This document shows, one piece after another, positions 1 through 8,471 of a stretch of 64,000 nt of DNA (within the stretch, counting starts at the first letter, position 1; every line of letters begins with the position of its first letter). Source of the stretch: Blastococcus sp. VKM Ac-2987 (GTDB lineage: Bacteria > Actinomycetota > Actinomycetes > Mycobacteriales > Geodermatophilaceae); NCBI RefSeq assembly GCF_026967805.1, contig NZ_JAPVBG010000003.1, forward strand, positions 496,001 through 560,000, in the 5' to 3' direction. Made by a program: the position numbers and the translations under genes. The notes under the pieces were generated by a model that saw only the letters and a list, made by a program, of their open reading frames with translations, was not told where the DNA came from and searched no databases.

Positions 1-1
1 G

Positions 2-1486
2 AAGCTGGTCCTGCTCGGCATCGTGTACTTCGCCGTTCTCGGGGCGGCCCGACTCGTGCCGGCCGGCCCGGACGGCCGGCGGGGCGCAGCGGGCCTGGTC
101 GCCGGCCTGGTCTACGGCTGGAGCCCGTACCTGGCCGAGCGCCTGCTCATGGGCCACTGGACGCTGCTGCTCGGCTTCGCCGCGCTGCCCTGGGTCGCGC
201 GGGCCGCGTTCCGGCTGCGCGCCGGCGAGCCGCGGGCGCTCGCCCGGCTGGTGCTCTGCGCCGCGCCGGCCGCGCTCTCGCCGACCGGCGCGCTGCTGGC
301 CGCGGGCGTCGTGGTCGCCGTGCTCCGTGGGCGCCGGCTGCTCCTGGCGTGCGCGGCGCTGCTCCTGCTGGCGCTCCCGTGGCTCGTCGCCGGCCTCCTG
401 CACCCGTCCGGCGGGGCCTCCGACCCGGCCGGCGTGGCCGCCTTCGCGGCCCGGGCGGAGGGCTGGGGAGGCACCGTCCTCTCGGTGCTGGGCACCGGCG
501 GCATCTGGAACGCCGACGCGGCCCCGGCGAGCCGGTCCTCGCCCGCGGCGCCGCTGCTGGCCCTCGCCGTCGGAGGGCTCGCCGCCGTCGGCTGGCGGGT
601 GCTGCTGCGGCGCGGCGCCGGGCGAGGGCTGCTGCTGCTCGGCGCCGTCGGCCTGGCGCTGGCCTGCGCCGCCGCGGCGCCGGCCGCGGCCGGGCTGCTC
701 GAACTCCTCGTCCGGGAGGTGCCCGGGGCGGGCCTGCTCCGGGACGGTCAGAAGTGGGCGGCCTGGTGGGCGCTCGCCCTGGCCGTGGGCGCCGGCGCGG
801 GTGCCCGCGAGCTGGCCCACCGGGCGGGGGAGCGGGGCGGGGCCTCGGCCGGTCGTGCCGTGCTCGCCGCCGCGCTGCTGCTCCCCGTGGTGGCGCTGCC
901 CGACCTCGCCTGGGGCGTGGCGGGCCGGCTCGAGCCGGTCGGCTACCCGGCGGACTGGCAGCGGGTCCGGGACCTGCTCGCGGCCGACGAGCGCCCCGGT
1001 GACGTGCTGGTGCTGCCCTTCGGGGCCTACCGCGCCTTCGGCTGGAACGACGGCCGGACGCTCTACGACCCGGCCTCGCGCTGGCTCGACCGGCCGACGG
1101 TGGCCGACGACGCGCTGGTCGTCGACGGGCGTGCGGTGCCCGGCGAGGACCTCCGGGCGCGGACGGCGGGCGCGGCGGTCGACGACCCGCCGCGGCTGGC
1201 CGCTCTCGGCATCGGCTGGGTGCTGGTCGAGCAGGGCACGCCCGGACCACCCGTGCCCGGCGCGATCGGTGCGCTGCCCGTCGTCCACGAGGGGCCGGCG
1301 CTCACGCTGCACCGCGTCCCCGGAGCCGTGGACGGGCCGCGCCCGCACCCCGTCCGGGTGACCGCGGTGACCCTGGCTCACGCGGGTGCGCTGGGCATCG
1401 TCGGGGGAGCGGCGTTGTGGATCATGGCCGGGGCGTCTACGGTTACGCGCCGTCGTCCCCCTCTACGAAAGCGGGTACCGGGATGA
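2..1486 (+). CDS. GT-C-like polytopic membrane protein, 5' truncated by window edge
   Basis: The frame is open from base 2 and a GTG lies at 23, but there is no ribosome site in view and the upstream codons read as a membrane helix. The real start is therefore probably outside the window. About the first 290 visible residues are alternating hydrophobic helices. A soluble region follows (about residues 300-445) and a last helix sits near the C terminus. The segment containing LLRDGQKW and a later LVLPFGAYRAFGWND patch resembles the layout of the AftD-type protein at 4191-8471 (LRNVHKWD, then LLLPASSFAVYSW). That suggests a smaller GT-C-type glycosyltransferase or a related envelope-glycan membrane protein. 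The stop overlaps the start of the DUF2613 gene (ATGA). The GT-C assignment rests on architecture; no catalytic residue was assigned. Confidence 0.6.
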   Translation, partial: KLVLLGIVYFAVLGAARLVPAGPDGRRGAAGLVAGLVYGWSPYLAERLLMGHWTLLLGFAALPWVARAAFRLRAGEPRALARLVLCAAPAALSPTGALLAAGVVVAVLRGRRLLLACAALLLLALPWLVAGLLHPSGGASDPAGVAAFAARAEGWGGTVLSVLGTGGIWNADAAPASRSSPAAPLLALAVGGLAAVGWRVLLRRGAGRGLLLLGAVGLALACAAAAPAAAGLLELLVREVPGAGLLRDGQKWAAWWALALAVGAGAGARELAHRAGERGGASAGRAVLAAALLLPVVALPDLAWGVAGRLEPVGYPADWQRVRDLLAADERPGDVLVLPFGAYRAFGWNDGRTLYDPASRWLDRPTVADDALVVDGRAVPGEDLRARTAGAAVDDPPRLAALGIGWVLVEQGTPGPPVPGAIGALPVVHEGPALTLHRVPGAVDGPRPHPVRVTAVTLAHAGALGIVGGAALWIMAGASTVTRRRPPLRKRVPG

Positions 1487-2748
1487 AGTCGCTCACGGGT
1501 GCGCTGGTCGCCCTGCTCGTCGGTGCCGGGCTCGGCATCGCCGTCGTCGCCGGCATCTCCGCCGTCGCCGACCCCGACCGCACCGCCACGCAGGGGAACG
1601 ACACCCCCATCGACGTCCTGGACTACGGCTCCCGCAGCTGAGCCGCCCGCGGCCGTGTCCAGCACGGCCGCGAACGTGGCCACGCCGGCCGGCCACGTGA
1701 GCGACGCCGCGTACCGCGCTGCCGCCCGGCCCATCGCGGTCCGGGCGGCATCGTCGTGCAGCAGGCCGTCCACGGCCTCGGTCAGCCCGTCCAGGTCCTC
1801 GACCAGGATGCCGGTCCGGCCGTCGAGCACCGACTCGCGCAGGCCACCCGCCGAGCGGTAGCCCACCGTCGGCACCTCGTGGCCGCCCGCCTCGCTCACC
1901 ACGAGGCCCCAGCCCTCCTTCACCGAGGGGCACAGGTGGACCCACGACCGCGCCAGCAGCTCGTGCTTCTCCCGCTCCCCGACGTAGCCGTGGAAGTCCA
2001 CCCGCCCGGTGATCCCGAGCCGGTCCGCCTCCTCGCGCAGGCGCTCCTCCCACCAGCCCTCGCCGACCACCGAGAGCCGCAGCCCCGGCCACCGGCCGCG
2101 CAGCCGGGCCACCACCTCGAGTGCGTGCTCCACCTGCTTGTGCGGCACCAGCCGGCCCAGCACCACCAGCCGCGGCGCCGCCGACCGCGGGACGTCGACG
2201 GCCGGCGGGGCGTCCAGCCCGTTCGGCACGATCGTCGTGCGCGCCGGGTCGACGCCCAGCGACGCGAGCTCCTCGGCGGTCGCTCCGGAGACCGTGACGT
2301 ACCGGCTGCGCCGGTAGAGCCGGGGGGCGAGCACCGACTCGATCCACCAGCCCAGCGCGCCGGCCCTCGGCCCGAACACGATCGGCCACTGCTCCCGGTG
2401 GACGTGGTGGACGAGGACCACGACGGCGCCGCGGGTGACCAGCCGGCTGAAGAACGGCAGCCCGTTCTGGACGTCGACGACGACCCGCGGCCGGGACCGC
2501 AGGACGTGCAGCATGGCCCGGGGGTAGACGCCCAGCCGACCGCCCCGGCGCACGATCCGGACGCCCCGGAGGACCTCGTCGGCCGGGGCGCGGTCGTGGG
2601 CGGCGCAGAACAGCACGACGCGCAGCCCGCGGGCCGCCATCCCCTCGGCCATGCGGTGCACGTAGCGCTCGGACCCGCCGCCCTCGGGGTGCGAGGCGTC
2701 GCGCCAGCTCAGGAAGAGGACATCGATCGGCGCTGACCGAATGGGCAT
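1378..2748 (-). CDS. GT4-family glycosyltransferase
   Basis: 456 residues. The N-terminal GT-B half has the SWRDxxHPEGGGSE loop (about residues 14-27). The C-terminal half has the nucleotide-sugar region: VVLGRLVPHKQVE near 195-207 and the SVKEGWGLVVSEA acceptor/phosphate motif near 275-287. These mark a retaining GT4 enzyme, probably adding a sugar to an envelope glycan on the cytoplasmic side. Recognisable similarity fades at about residue 370 (LTWPAGVATFAAVL). The remaining 85 residues are Gly/Asp/Arg-rich and antisense to the DUF2613 gene and the end of the membrane protein gene, so they look like read-through. A one-base shift near 1640 would give a TAG at 1623. The ATG at 2748 has a TACTCT -10 element six bases upstream and no Shine-Dalgarno, so the mRNA is probably leaderless. 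Confidence 0.8.
   Translation of the reverse strand: MPIRSAPIDVLFLSWRDASHPEGGGSERYVHRMAEGMAARGLRVVLFCAAHDRAPADEVLRGVRIVRRGGRLGVYPRAMLHVLRSRPRVVVDVQNGLPFFSRLVTRGAVVVLVHHVHREQWPIVFGPRAGALGWWIESVLAPRLYRRSRYVTVSGATAEELASLGVDPARTTIVPNGLDAPPAVDVPRSAAPRLVVLGRLVPHKQVEHALEVVARLRGRWPGLRLSVVGEGWWEERLREEADRLGITGRVDFHGYVGEREKHELLARSWVHLCPSVKEGWGLVVSEAGGHEVPTVGYRSAGGLRESVLDGRTGILVEDLDGLTEAVDGLLHDDAARTAMGRAAARYAASLTWPAGVATFAAVLDTAAGGSAAGAVVQDVDGGVVPLRGGAVGVGDGGDAGDDGDAEPGTDEQGDQRTRERLHPGTRFRRGGRRRVTVDAPAMIHNAAPPTMPSAPA
1483..1641 (+). CDS. DUF2613 family small membrane/secreted peptide
   Basis: A 52-residue protein whose ATG overlaps the stop of the preceding membrane protein gene. It has a short basic start (MKSLTG), one hydrophobic segment (about residues 6-27) and a polar tail ending in DVLDYGSRS. 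This pattern, a single N-terminal anchor plus a YGxR-type end, is that of the actinobacterial DUF2613 family of putative small secreted proteins. In mycobacteria a small secreted protein of this type (Rv0236A) lies beside aftD, and an AftD-type gene is present here at 4191. Function is unknown; a helper role for the envelope glycosyltransferases is inference. An in-frame ATG/GTG further upstream (1417) would add 22 residues of poor quality and is not preferred. The gene lies entirely inside the antisense tail of the GT4 gene. Confidence 0.7.
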   Translation: MKSLTGALVALLVGAGLGIAVVAGISAVADPDRTATQGNDTPIDVLDYGSRS

Positions 2749-3163
2749 CGCGGCAGAGTACCTGCCGGTAAACCCCCTTCCGCCGTCGTCACCCGTTCGT
2801 GAGTGCGCGGGAAATGCGTCGTCCGCCGGCGCAGTGCCGCTGCTCGCCCGCCGCCCGCCCCGTCCGGGGTCCGGAGACCCCGACCGCCGTCGTCACCAGG
2901 TGTTTCACCGTCGGCCCGGCTGAGGAGCACGAGCGGGGTCGGGTCGGTACCCGCTGTTACCGTCCGGGCCCGGAAATACCCCGGTGGTGCACCGGCCGGC
3001 TGGTACGTCGCTGTACCGGCCATTCCCGGCGTCGTCCGGAACGCCGGTCACACGGTCGTGGTACGGGTACGTACCGAGCTGTTCCCTGTCGGCCTACCGG
3101 CCAGTAGGGTGTCGACGCCGCGACGCCACCGGAGCCGTCGCGCTGACCTGAGGAGCCCCCCGC
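2749..3163. other. Intergenic region with GTAC-centred inverted repeats and a promoter for the DUF3068 gene
   Basis: This 415-bp divergent region has no convincing gene. Between 2941 and 3075 it holds several GTAC-centred symmetries: GGGT-cggt-ACCC at 2941-2952, GGTAC-gtcgct-GTACC at 3002-3017, and the perfect 10-bp palindrome GGTACGTACC at 3066-3075. A promoter for the plus-strand gene is plausible at TTCCCT (3082-3087), 17 bases, TAGGGT (3105-3110). That would give a 5' leader of about 45 bases ending in a GAGGAG ribosome site at about 3150. The repeats sit just upstream of this promoter, where an activator or repressor could bind; the binding protein is unknown. Confidence 0.45.
2755..2760 (-). 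promoter_or_regulatory. -10 element of the GT4 gene (leaderless start)
   Basis: Read on the minus strand, TACTCT ends six bases before the ATG at 2748. This fits the actinobacterial TAnnnT -10 consensus and places transcription start at or next to the start codon. A GCGGAA hexamer about 17 bases further upstream could be a -35. No ribosome-binding site is visible. Confidence 0.5.
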
Positions 3164-4147
3164 ATGCGTGGTCGCGCCGTCAGTTTGAGCTTGATCGGCC
3201 TGGGCGCCTTCCTCCTCGCCGCAGCTGTCGCCGTGCGCCTGGTCCTGGCCCCGGACCTGGTCAAGCTCCCGCTGGACCAGACCGCCGAGCCCACCGCCGT
3301 CGCGAGCGACCTGAGCTGGTTCAGCCTCGCGGACATGGAGCAGGTCGAGGGCGGCACGGGCACCGTGGCGCAGCGGGTGCAGGGCGACCCCGCCGACGAG
3401 GCGGCGGGCGACGACGTCGCGGTCTGGCACGTCGGCACGGTCATCAGCGACAGCGAGGGCAACCAGGTCAACATCGGCGAGTACACCGCCTGCCTGGACC
3501 GGAAGACCGCCGAGGGGCTCTCCGACTGCAACACGGCCAACATCGACGGCGACTACGCCGCGGAGCCGCAGGGCCTGACGGTGACCTTCCCCTTCGGCAC
3601 CGAGAAGCGGGACTACGACGTCTTCAACCCGACCACCGGCGAGACCTTCCCGGCCCGCTACGTGGGCGAGGAGGAGCTCGGCGGGCTCACCGTCTACCGG
3701 TTCGAGCAGCAGATCCCCGAGACCGTCGTGCGCACCGAGCGGGTACCCGGCGCGCTCGCCGGGTCCCCGGACGAGGCCAGCGTCGAGGCGGACTTCGTCT
3801 ACTCCAACACCCGCACGCTCTGGGTGGAGCCGGACAGCGGCGTCGTCGTGACCGCCGAGGAGCAGCCCGACACCGTCGTCACCGGGCCCGACGGCACCCG
3901 TGGCGTCACCTGGTTCGCCGCCGACGTGGCCGCCACCGACGAGACGATCGCCGCCGGCGTCGAGCGGGCCGAGGACACCCGCTCGCAGATCATGTGGGTC
4001 GAGGTCTACGGCCCGATCGCGCTCGCCGTCCTCGGCCTCGTGCTGCTGATCGCCGGGGCGGTCCTCGGGCTGCGGCCCCGGCGGGAGCCGCAGCACCGGT
4101 ACGAGCCGGTCGAGGAGCAGTCCCACCCGGTGGCCGAGGTCCGCTGA
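3164..4147 (+). CDS. DUF3068 family membrane-anchored envelope protein
   Basis: 327 residues with a hydrophobic helix at about 7-30, a large extracytoplasmic domain (about 35-280) and a second helix at about 285-307 followed by an Arg-rich cytoplasmic tail. This two-anchor layout, together with FPFGTEKRDYDVFNPTTGE in the middle, is that of the actinobacterial DUF3068 family, whose entries are sometimes called PorA-family proteins. The molecular function is not established. The ATG at 3164 is preceded by GAGGAG at good spacing. The gene precedes the AftD-type gene by 43 bases on the same strand, so they are probably co-transcribed and the protein may act in the same arabinan/glycan assembly. 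The link to porin function is by family name only. Confidence 0.75.
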   Translation: MRGRAVSLSLIGLGAFLLAAAVAVRLVLAPDLVKLPLDQTAEPTAVASDLSWFSLADMEQVEGGTGTVAQRVQGDPADEAAGDDVAVWHVGTVISDSEGNQVNIGEYTACLDRKTAEGLSDCNTANIDGDYAAEPQGLTVTFPFGTEKRDYDVFNPTTGETFPARYVGEEELGGLTVYRFEQQIPETVVRTERVPGALAGSPDEASVEADFVYSNTRTLWVEPDSGVVVTAEEQPDTVVTGPDGTRGVTWFAADVAATDETIAAGVERAEDTRSQIMWVEVYGPIALAVLGLVLLIAGAVLGLRPRREPQHRYEPVEEQSHPVAEVR

Positions 4148-4190
4148 CCGGTAGGGGGCGGGGTCGTCCCGCTCCCCGCCCCGGCTCCCC

Positions 4191-7100
4191 ATGGCAGCAC
4201 CGCTGACCCGCCCGGCACCACCGTCGTCCGCTGCCCTGGCAGGCGCGGTCGCCGGAGGCCGGGCGGAGGGCGTCCCCGGGGCCGGGCGAGGCGGGCCGCC
4301 GCGGACCGGCCGCTCCACCGGCGCGCCGGGCGGACCGCCGGAGCCGGGTCTGGTGCACCGGGCGCGGCTGGCCGTCGTCTGCGTCGGCCTCGTCGGGCTG
4401 GCGCTGGCCCAGCAGCCGGGCCGGATCGTCGCGGACACCAAGCTGGACCTGTTCGTCGACCCGTGGGGCTTCCTGGGCCGCGCCCTGCACATGTGGGAGC
4501 CGAAGGGCTTCGCCGGCCAGGTGCAGAACCAGGCGTACGGCTACCTGTTCCCGATGGGGCCGTTCTTCGGCGTGGGCGACTCGATCGGGCTGCCGCCGTG
4601 GGTGGTGCAGCGGCTGTGGGTCGCCGCGCTGCTGTGCACCGCCTTCCTCGGGTGCGTCACCCTGGCCGAGCGCCTGGGCATCGGCACGCCCGGCGTGCGC
4701 CTGCTCGGCGGGCTGGCGTACGCGCTGGCCCCCCGCATGATCACCGGGCTCGGGGCGGTCTCGATCGAGGTGCTCCCCATGGCGCTGGCGCCGTGGGTGC
4801 TGGTCCCCCTGGTCACCGGGGCCACCCGCGGGTCCCCACGGCGGGCGGCCGCCCTGTCCGGGGTCGCCGTCTTCTGCGTCGGCGGGGTCAACGCCGTCGC
4901 GACCGCCGCGGTCCTCCCGCTCGCCGCGCTCTGGCTGCTGACCCGGCCCGCCGGGCCGCGCCGGCGGCGGCTGATGGCCTGGTGGGTGGTGGCGGTGGGC
5001 CTGGCCACCGCCTGGTGGGCCGGCGCGCTCCTCCTCCTCGGTCGCTTCAGCCCGCCGTTCCTCGACTTCATCGAGGCGGCGCCGACCACCACGATCCCCA
5101 CGGAGCTCACCCAGACCCTGCGGGGGACGTCGCACTGGGTCGCCTACCTGGCCACCGCCGGAGGCCCGCAGTGGCCGGCGGGGTGGTCGCTGGTCAAGGA
5201 CCCGGTGCCGGTGGTGGCGACCGTCGTCCTCGCGGCGGCGGGGCTGGCCGCGCTGACCCTGCGCGGCCTGCCGCACCGCCGGTGGCTGGTGCTCGGCGTG
5301 CTCGGGGGAGCGGTGCTGGTGACGGCGGGCCACGTGGGCACCGTCCAGGGCGTCGCCGCAGGCCCGCTCCAGGACGCGCTGGACGGTGTCCTGGCGCCGC
5401 TGCGGAACGTGCACAAGTGGGACCCGGTGCTGCGGCTGCCGCTCGTGCTGGCCCTCACCCACCTGGGCGCGGTGCTCGTGGGTCGGGCCTCGGCCCGGCG
5501 CCCGGCCCGGCACGCGTGGGCCGCCCGGGCGGTCCGCGGGGTCGCCGCCGTCCTCGTCCTGGCCCTGCTGGGCACGGCGTCACCGGCGCTGGCGGGGCGG
5601 CTCACGGCGCCCGGCGGGGCGGTGTCCGTCCCCGGGTACTGGCAGGCGACGGCCGACTGGCTGGCGGAGCGCGATCCCGACGGCCGGGCGCTCCTGCTCC
5701 CCGCCTCCTCGTTCGCCGTCTACTCCTGGGGCACCACCCTGGACGAGCCGATGCAGCCACTGGCGGACGCACCGTGGGAGGTGCGCAACGCCATCCCGTT
5801 CACCCCCGCCGGCCACATCCGGATGCTCGACGCGGTGGGCGGGGCGCTCGAGCGGGGCGAGGGGTCGGCCGGGCTCGCGCGGTACCTGGCCCGCTCGGGG
5901 ATCTCCCACCTGGTCGTCCGCAACGACCTGGACGCCGGTGCCGCCGGCGCCACCCGGCCGCTGCTGGTGCACCGCGCGCTCGCCGACTCACCCGGGATCG
6001 ACCGGGTGGCGGCCTTCGGGCCGCGGGTGCCCGCCGAGACCACCGTCCTCGGGGTCACGCTCGACGCCGGCCTTCCCCTCCAGCGGCGCGCCGTGGAGGT
6101 CTACGCCGTCGAGGGCGCCGCTCCCGTGGCGTGGACGACGCCGCTCGACCGGGCGGTCACGGTGCTGGGTGGCCCGGAGGGCGTGCTGGCGCTGGAGGAG
6201 CGGGGTCTCCTCCCCGGGCGGCCGGCGCTGCTGCCCGGGGAGGAGGACGCCGCCGCGGAGCTCCCCACGATGGTCAGCGACGCCCTCGTCCGGCGCGAGC
6301 GCACGTTCGGGCGGATCGACGACGCCTCCTCGGCGGCGCTGACCGCCGACGCCCCGCTCCGGCTGGACGCCCCCGTGCGGGGTTACCTCACCGAGGGGCT
6401 GGAGCGGGCCGAGAGCGTCGTCCGGCTGGCGGGCGGCACCGTGCGGGCCTCCAGCGCACGCTCGGACGCCGACACGTACGGGCCGGTCCACCCGGAGGAC
6501 CAGCCCTACGCGGCCCTCGACGGCGACGTGACGACGGCCTGGCGCCCGGCGGGCCGGCTGGGGCCACCGGAGGCGGCGTGGTGGGAGGTGCGTGCCGACG
6601 AGCCGATCACCGCGACCGAGATCACCGTGGTGCTCGCCGTCGACCCGTCGAACCGGCCACCGAACAGCCTGGTGGTCCGCACCGACGCGGGGGAGCGCAC
6701 GGTGCCGTTGGCGGCCACCGCCGAGCCCCAGCGGCTGCTCCTGCCGGCCGGGGCCACCCGCACGCTCCGCCTGGAGGCCACCGTCGAGGACGGTTTCCCA
6801 CCCGCGCTGCAGCTGGCGGAGGTGCGGGTGCCCGGCCTGGTCGTCGAGCGGTCCCTGGTGACCCCGGCGCCGACGGGCGCGGTCGCCGCCTACGCCTTCG
6901 ACACGGCGTACCCGGCGACGTCGGGGTGCGTCGCGGACCCAGCCGGCCGGCCGCGCTGCGGGGCCGCCCTGGTCGCCGGTGCCGAGGAGCCCGGTGGGCT
7001 GGACCGGGTCTTCACCGTCGCCGAGCCCGCCGCCTACGAGCTCGCGGTGACGGCCGTACCGCGGGCGGGGAACCCGCTCGACGCGCTGATCGCCGAGGTC

Positions 7101-8471
7101 GCCGGCCTCGACGCGGAGGTCTCGGCGACCAGCACCGCGGTGCCGGACCCCCGCGGCGGGGTGCTGGCCGCCGTCGACGGCGACCCGGCCACGACCTGGA
7201 CCGCCGCCGGGGACGACGACGCCCCGGCCATCACGGTGCGGTTCGACGGTCCCCGGACGCTGGACCGCATCCGGGTCCAGCTCGACGAGGACGCCGCCGC
7301 GGCCGCACCCACCGCGGTCGTCCTGCGCACCGGGGGGTTCTACGAGGCGCTGCTCGCGCTCGACGAGGACGGCGTCGCCACCTTCGCCCCGGTGGTGACC
7401 GACGAGGTGACCCTCTCCTTCCCGCTCGCGGCTGGGCTGGACTCCTTCGATCCCTACACCCGGATGCGGGCGCCGCTCGGGGTCGGCGTCAGCGAGCTCG
7501 AGATCGGCGGGCTGGCCCCGCCCGACCCCGGCACCGCCGTCACCGTCCCGTGCGGCGAGGGCCCGGTGGTGAGCGTCGACGGCGTGGCCCGGCAGACCGA
7601 GGTCGTCACCACGCTGGCGGGGCTGCGGTCCCTCGCGCCGGTGCCGGTCACCGTCTGCGAGGGGTCACCGGAGACGGGCCGGCTGGCCACCGGGGAGCAC
7701 TCGTTCAGCGCCACCGCGACGGCGGCCTTCGCGGTCGACGCGGCCACGCTGACCGACGTGGCCGGCGCTCCGGACGCCGGCGTCCGGACCCCCGCCGGCC
7801 CGACCCGGTGGGACGCCGAGCACCGGGTCGTCCCCGTGGCGGCGCGCGAGGAGCCGACGCTGCTCGTGGTGCCGGAGAACGTCAACGAGGGCTGGACTGC
7901 GCGCCTGGACGGCGAGCGGCTCGAGAAGGTCACCGTCGACGGCTGGCAGCAGGGCTACCTCCTGCCGGCCGGGGCCCCGGGTGAGGTCCGCCTCGACTTC
8001 ACCCCGGGGCCCGCCTACCGGGCGGTGCTGCTCGGCGGCCTCGGTGCGGTCGCCGTCCTCGTGCTGCTGGTACTCCTCCCGGTCCGGGGCGCGGGACCGC
8101 CCGCCGGGTCCCGGCGCGGCCGCGGCCTGGTCGTGGCCGGGACCGGCCTGGGCGCGATGCTGCTCCTGGCCGGGCCGGTCGGTCTCGGCGCCACGGTGCT
8201 CCTCGGGGGTGCCGCCACTCTGGCGCGCCGGCGCAGCGGGGCGCTGCTGGCCGGTGTCGCGGCGGCCGGGATGCTCACCGCCGGCGCGGTCCTGCTCCTG
8301 GCCCCCGGCGTCGCGACGGAGCCGTGGCGTCAGGCGTCGGCGGCGGTCGCCCTGGCGGCGGTGGTCGCCGCGCTGCTGCCCGTGCTCCCGGACGGGAGGT
8401 CCCGGTCGGTCACCGGCCGGTCCGGGACCAGGAACCGCCACCGGCGCAGCGGCCGCTCCACCAGCTGGTAG
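4191..8471 (+). CDS. aftD: AftD-type alpha-(1->3)-arabinofuranosyltransferase (DUF3367, GT-C)
   Basis: 1426 residues, close to the roughly 1400 of mycobacterial AftD. After a Pro/Gly-rich start, the GT-C membrane domain (about residues 58-460) begins with the family hallmark DTKLDLFVDPWGFLGRALHMW near 82-102. It continues through some eleven hydrophobic helices, with LRNVHKWD near 405. An extracytoplasmic beta-rich part follows, with two discoidin-like stretches (about 740-890 and 960-1100), a further domain to about 1275, and three or four closing helices. In the family the enzyme uses decaprenyl-phosphoryl-arabinofuranose to branch arabinan outside the membrane; that this organism builds the same polymer is inference. 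The ATG follows GCTCCCC without a strong ribosome site, and internal GTG/ATG starts before residue 55 are possible. The last 142 bases overlap the convergent acyltransferase gene. Confidence 0.88.
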   Translation: MAAPLTRPAPPSSAALAGAVAGGRAEGVPGAGRGGPPRTGRSTGAPGGPPEPGLVHRARLAVVCVGLVGLALAQQPGRIVADTKLDLFVDPWGFLGRALHMWEPKGFAGQVQNQAYGYLFPMGPFFGVGDSIGLPPWVVQRLWVAALLCTAFLGCVTLAERLGIGTPGVRLLGGLAYALAPRMITGLGAVSIEVLPMALAPWVLVPLVTGATRGSPRRAAALSGVAVFCVGGVNAVATAAVLPLAALWLLTRPAGPRRRRLMAWWVVAVGLATAWWAGALLLLGRFSPPFLDFIEAAPTTTIPTELTQTLRGTSHWVAYLATAGGPQWPAGWSLVKDPVPVVATVVLAAAGLAALTLRGLPHRRWLVLGVLGGAVLVTAGHVGTVQGVAAGPLQDALDGVLAPLRNVHKWDPVLRLPLVLALTHLGAVLVGRASARRPARHAWAARAVRGVAAVLVLALLGTASPALAGRLTAPGGAVSVPGYWQATADWLAERDPDGRALLLPASSFAVYSWGTTLDEPMQPLADAPWEVRNAIPFTPAGHIRMLDAVGGALERGEGSAGLARYLARSGISHLVVRNDLDAGAAGATRPLLVHRALADSPGIDRVAAFGPRVPAETTVLGVTLDAGLPLQRRAVEVYAVEGAAPVAWTTPLDRAVTVLGGPEGVLALEERGLLPGRPALLPGEEDAAAELPTMVSDALVRRERTFGRIDDASSAALTADAPLRLDAPVRGYLTEGLERAESVVRLAGGTVRASSARSDADTYGPVHPEDQPYAALDGDVTTAWRPAGRLGPPEAAWWEVRADEPITATEITVVLAVDPSNRPPNSLVVRTDAGERTVPLAATAEPQRLLLPAGATRTLRLEATVEDGFPPALQLAEVRVPGLVVERSLVTPAPTGAVAAYAFDTAYPATSGCVADPAGRPRCGAALVAGAEEPGGLDRVFTVAEPAAYELAVTAVPRAGNPLDALIAEVAGLDAEVSATSTAVPDPRGGVLAAVDGDPATTWTAAGDDDAPAITVRFDGPRTLDRIRVQLDEDAAAAAPTAVVLRTGGFYEALLALDEDGVATFAPVVTDEVTLSFPLAAGLDSFDPYTRMRAPLGVGVSELEIGGLAPPDPGTAVTVPCGEGPVVSVDGVARQTEVVTTLAGLRSLAPVPVTVCEGSPETGRLATGEHSFSATATAAFAVDAATLTDVAGAPDAGVRTPAGPTRWDAEHRVVPVAAREEPTLLVVPENVNEGWTARLDGERLEKVTVDGWQQGYLLPAGAPGEVRLDFTPGPAYRAVLLGGLGAVAVLVLLVLLPVRGAGPPAGSRRGRGLVVAGTGLGAMLLLAGPVGLGATVLLGGAATLARRRSGALLAGVAAAGMLTAGAVLLLAPGVATEPWRQASAAVALAAVVAALLPVLPDGRSRSVTGRSGTRNRHRRSGRSTSW

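Noticed and set aside
2803-4206. Plus-strand 467-codon frame over the DUF3068 gene.
   Set aside because: Arg/Gly-rich, out of frame with DUF3068, which has a ribosome site and a membrane topology that make sense.
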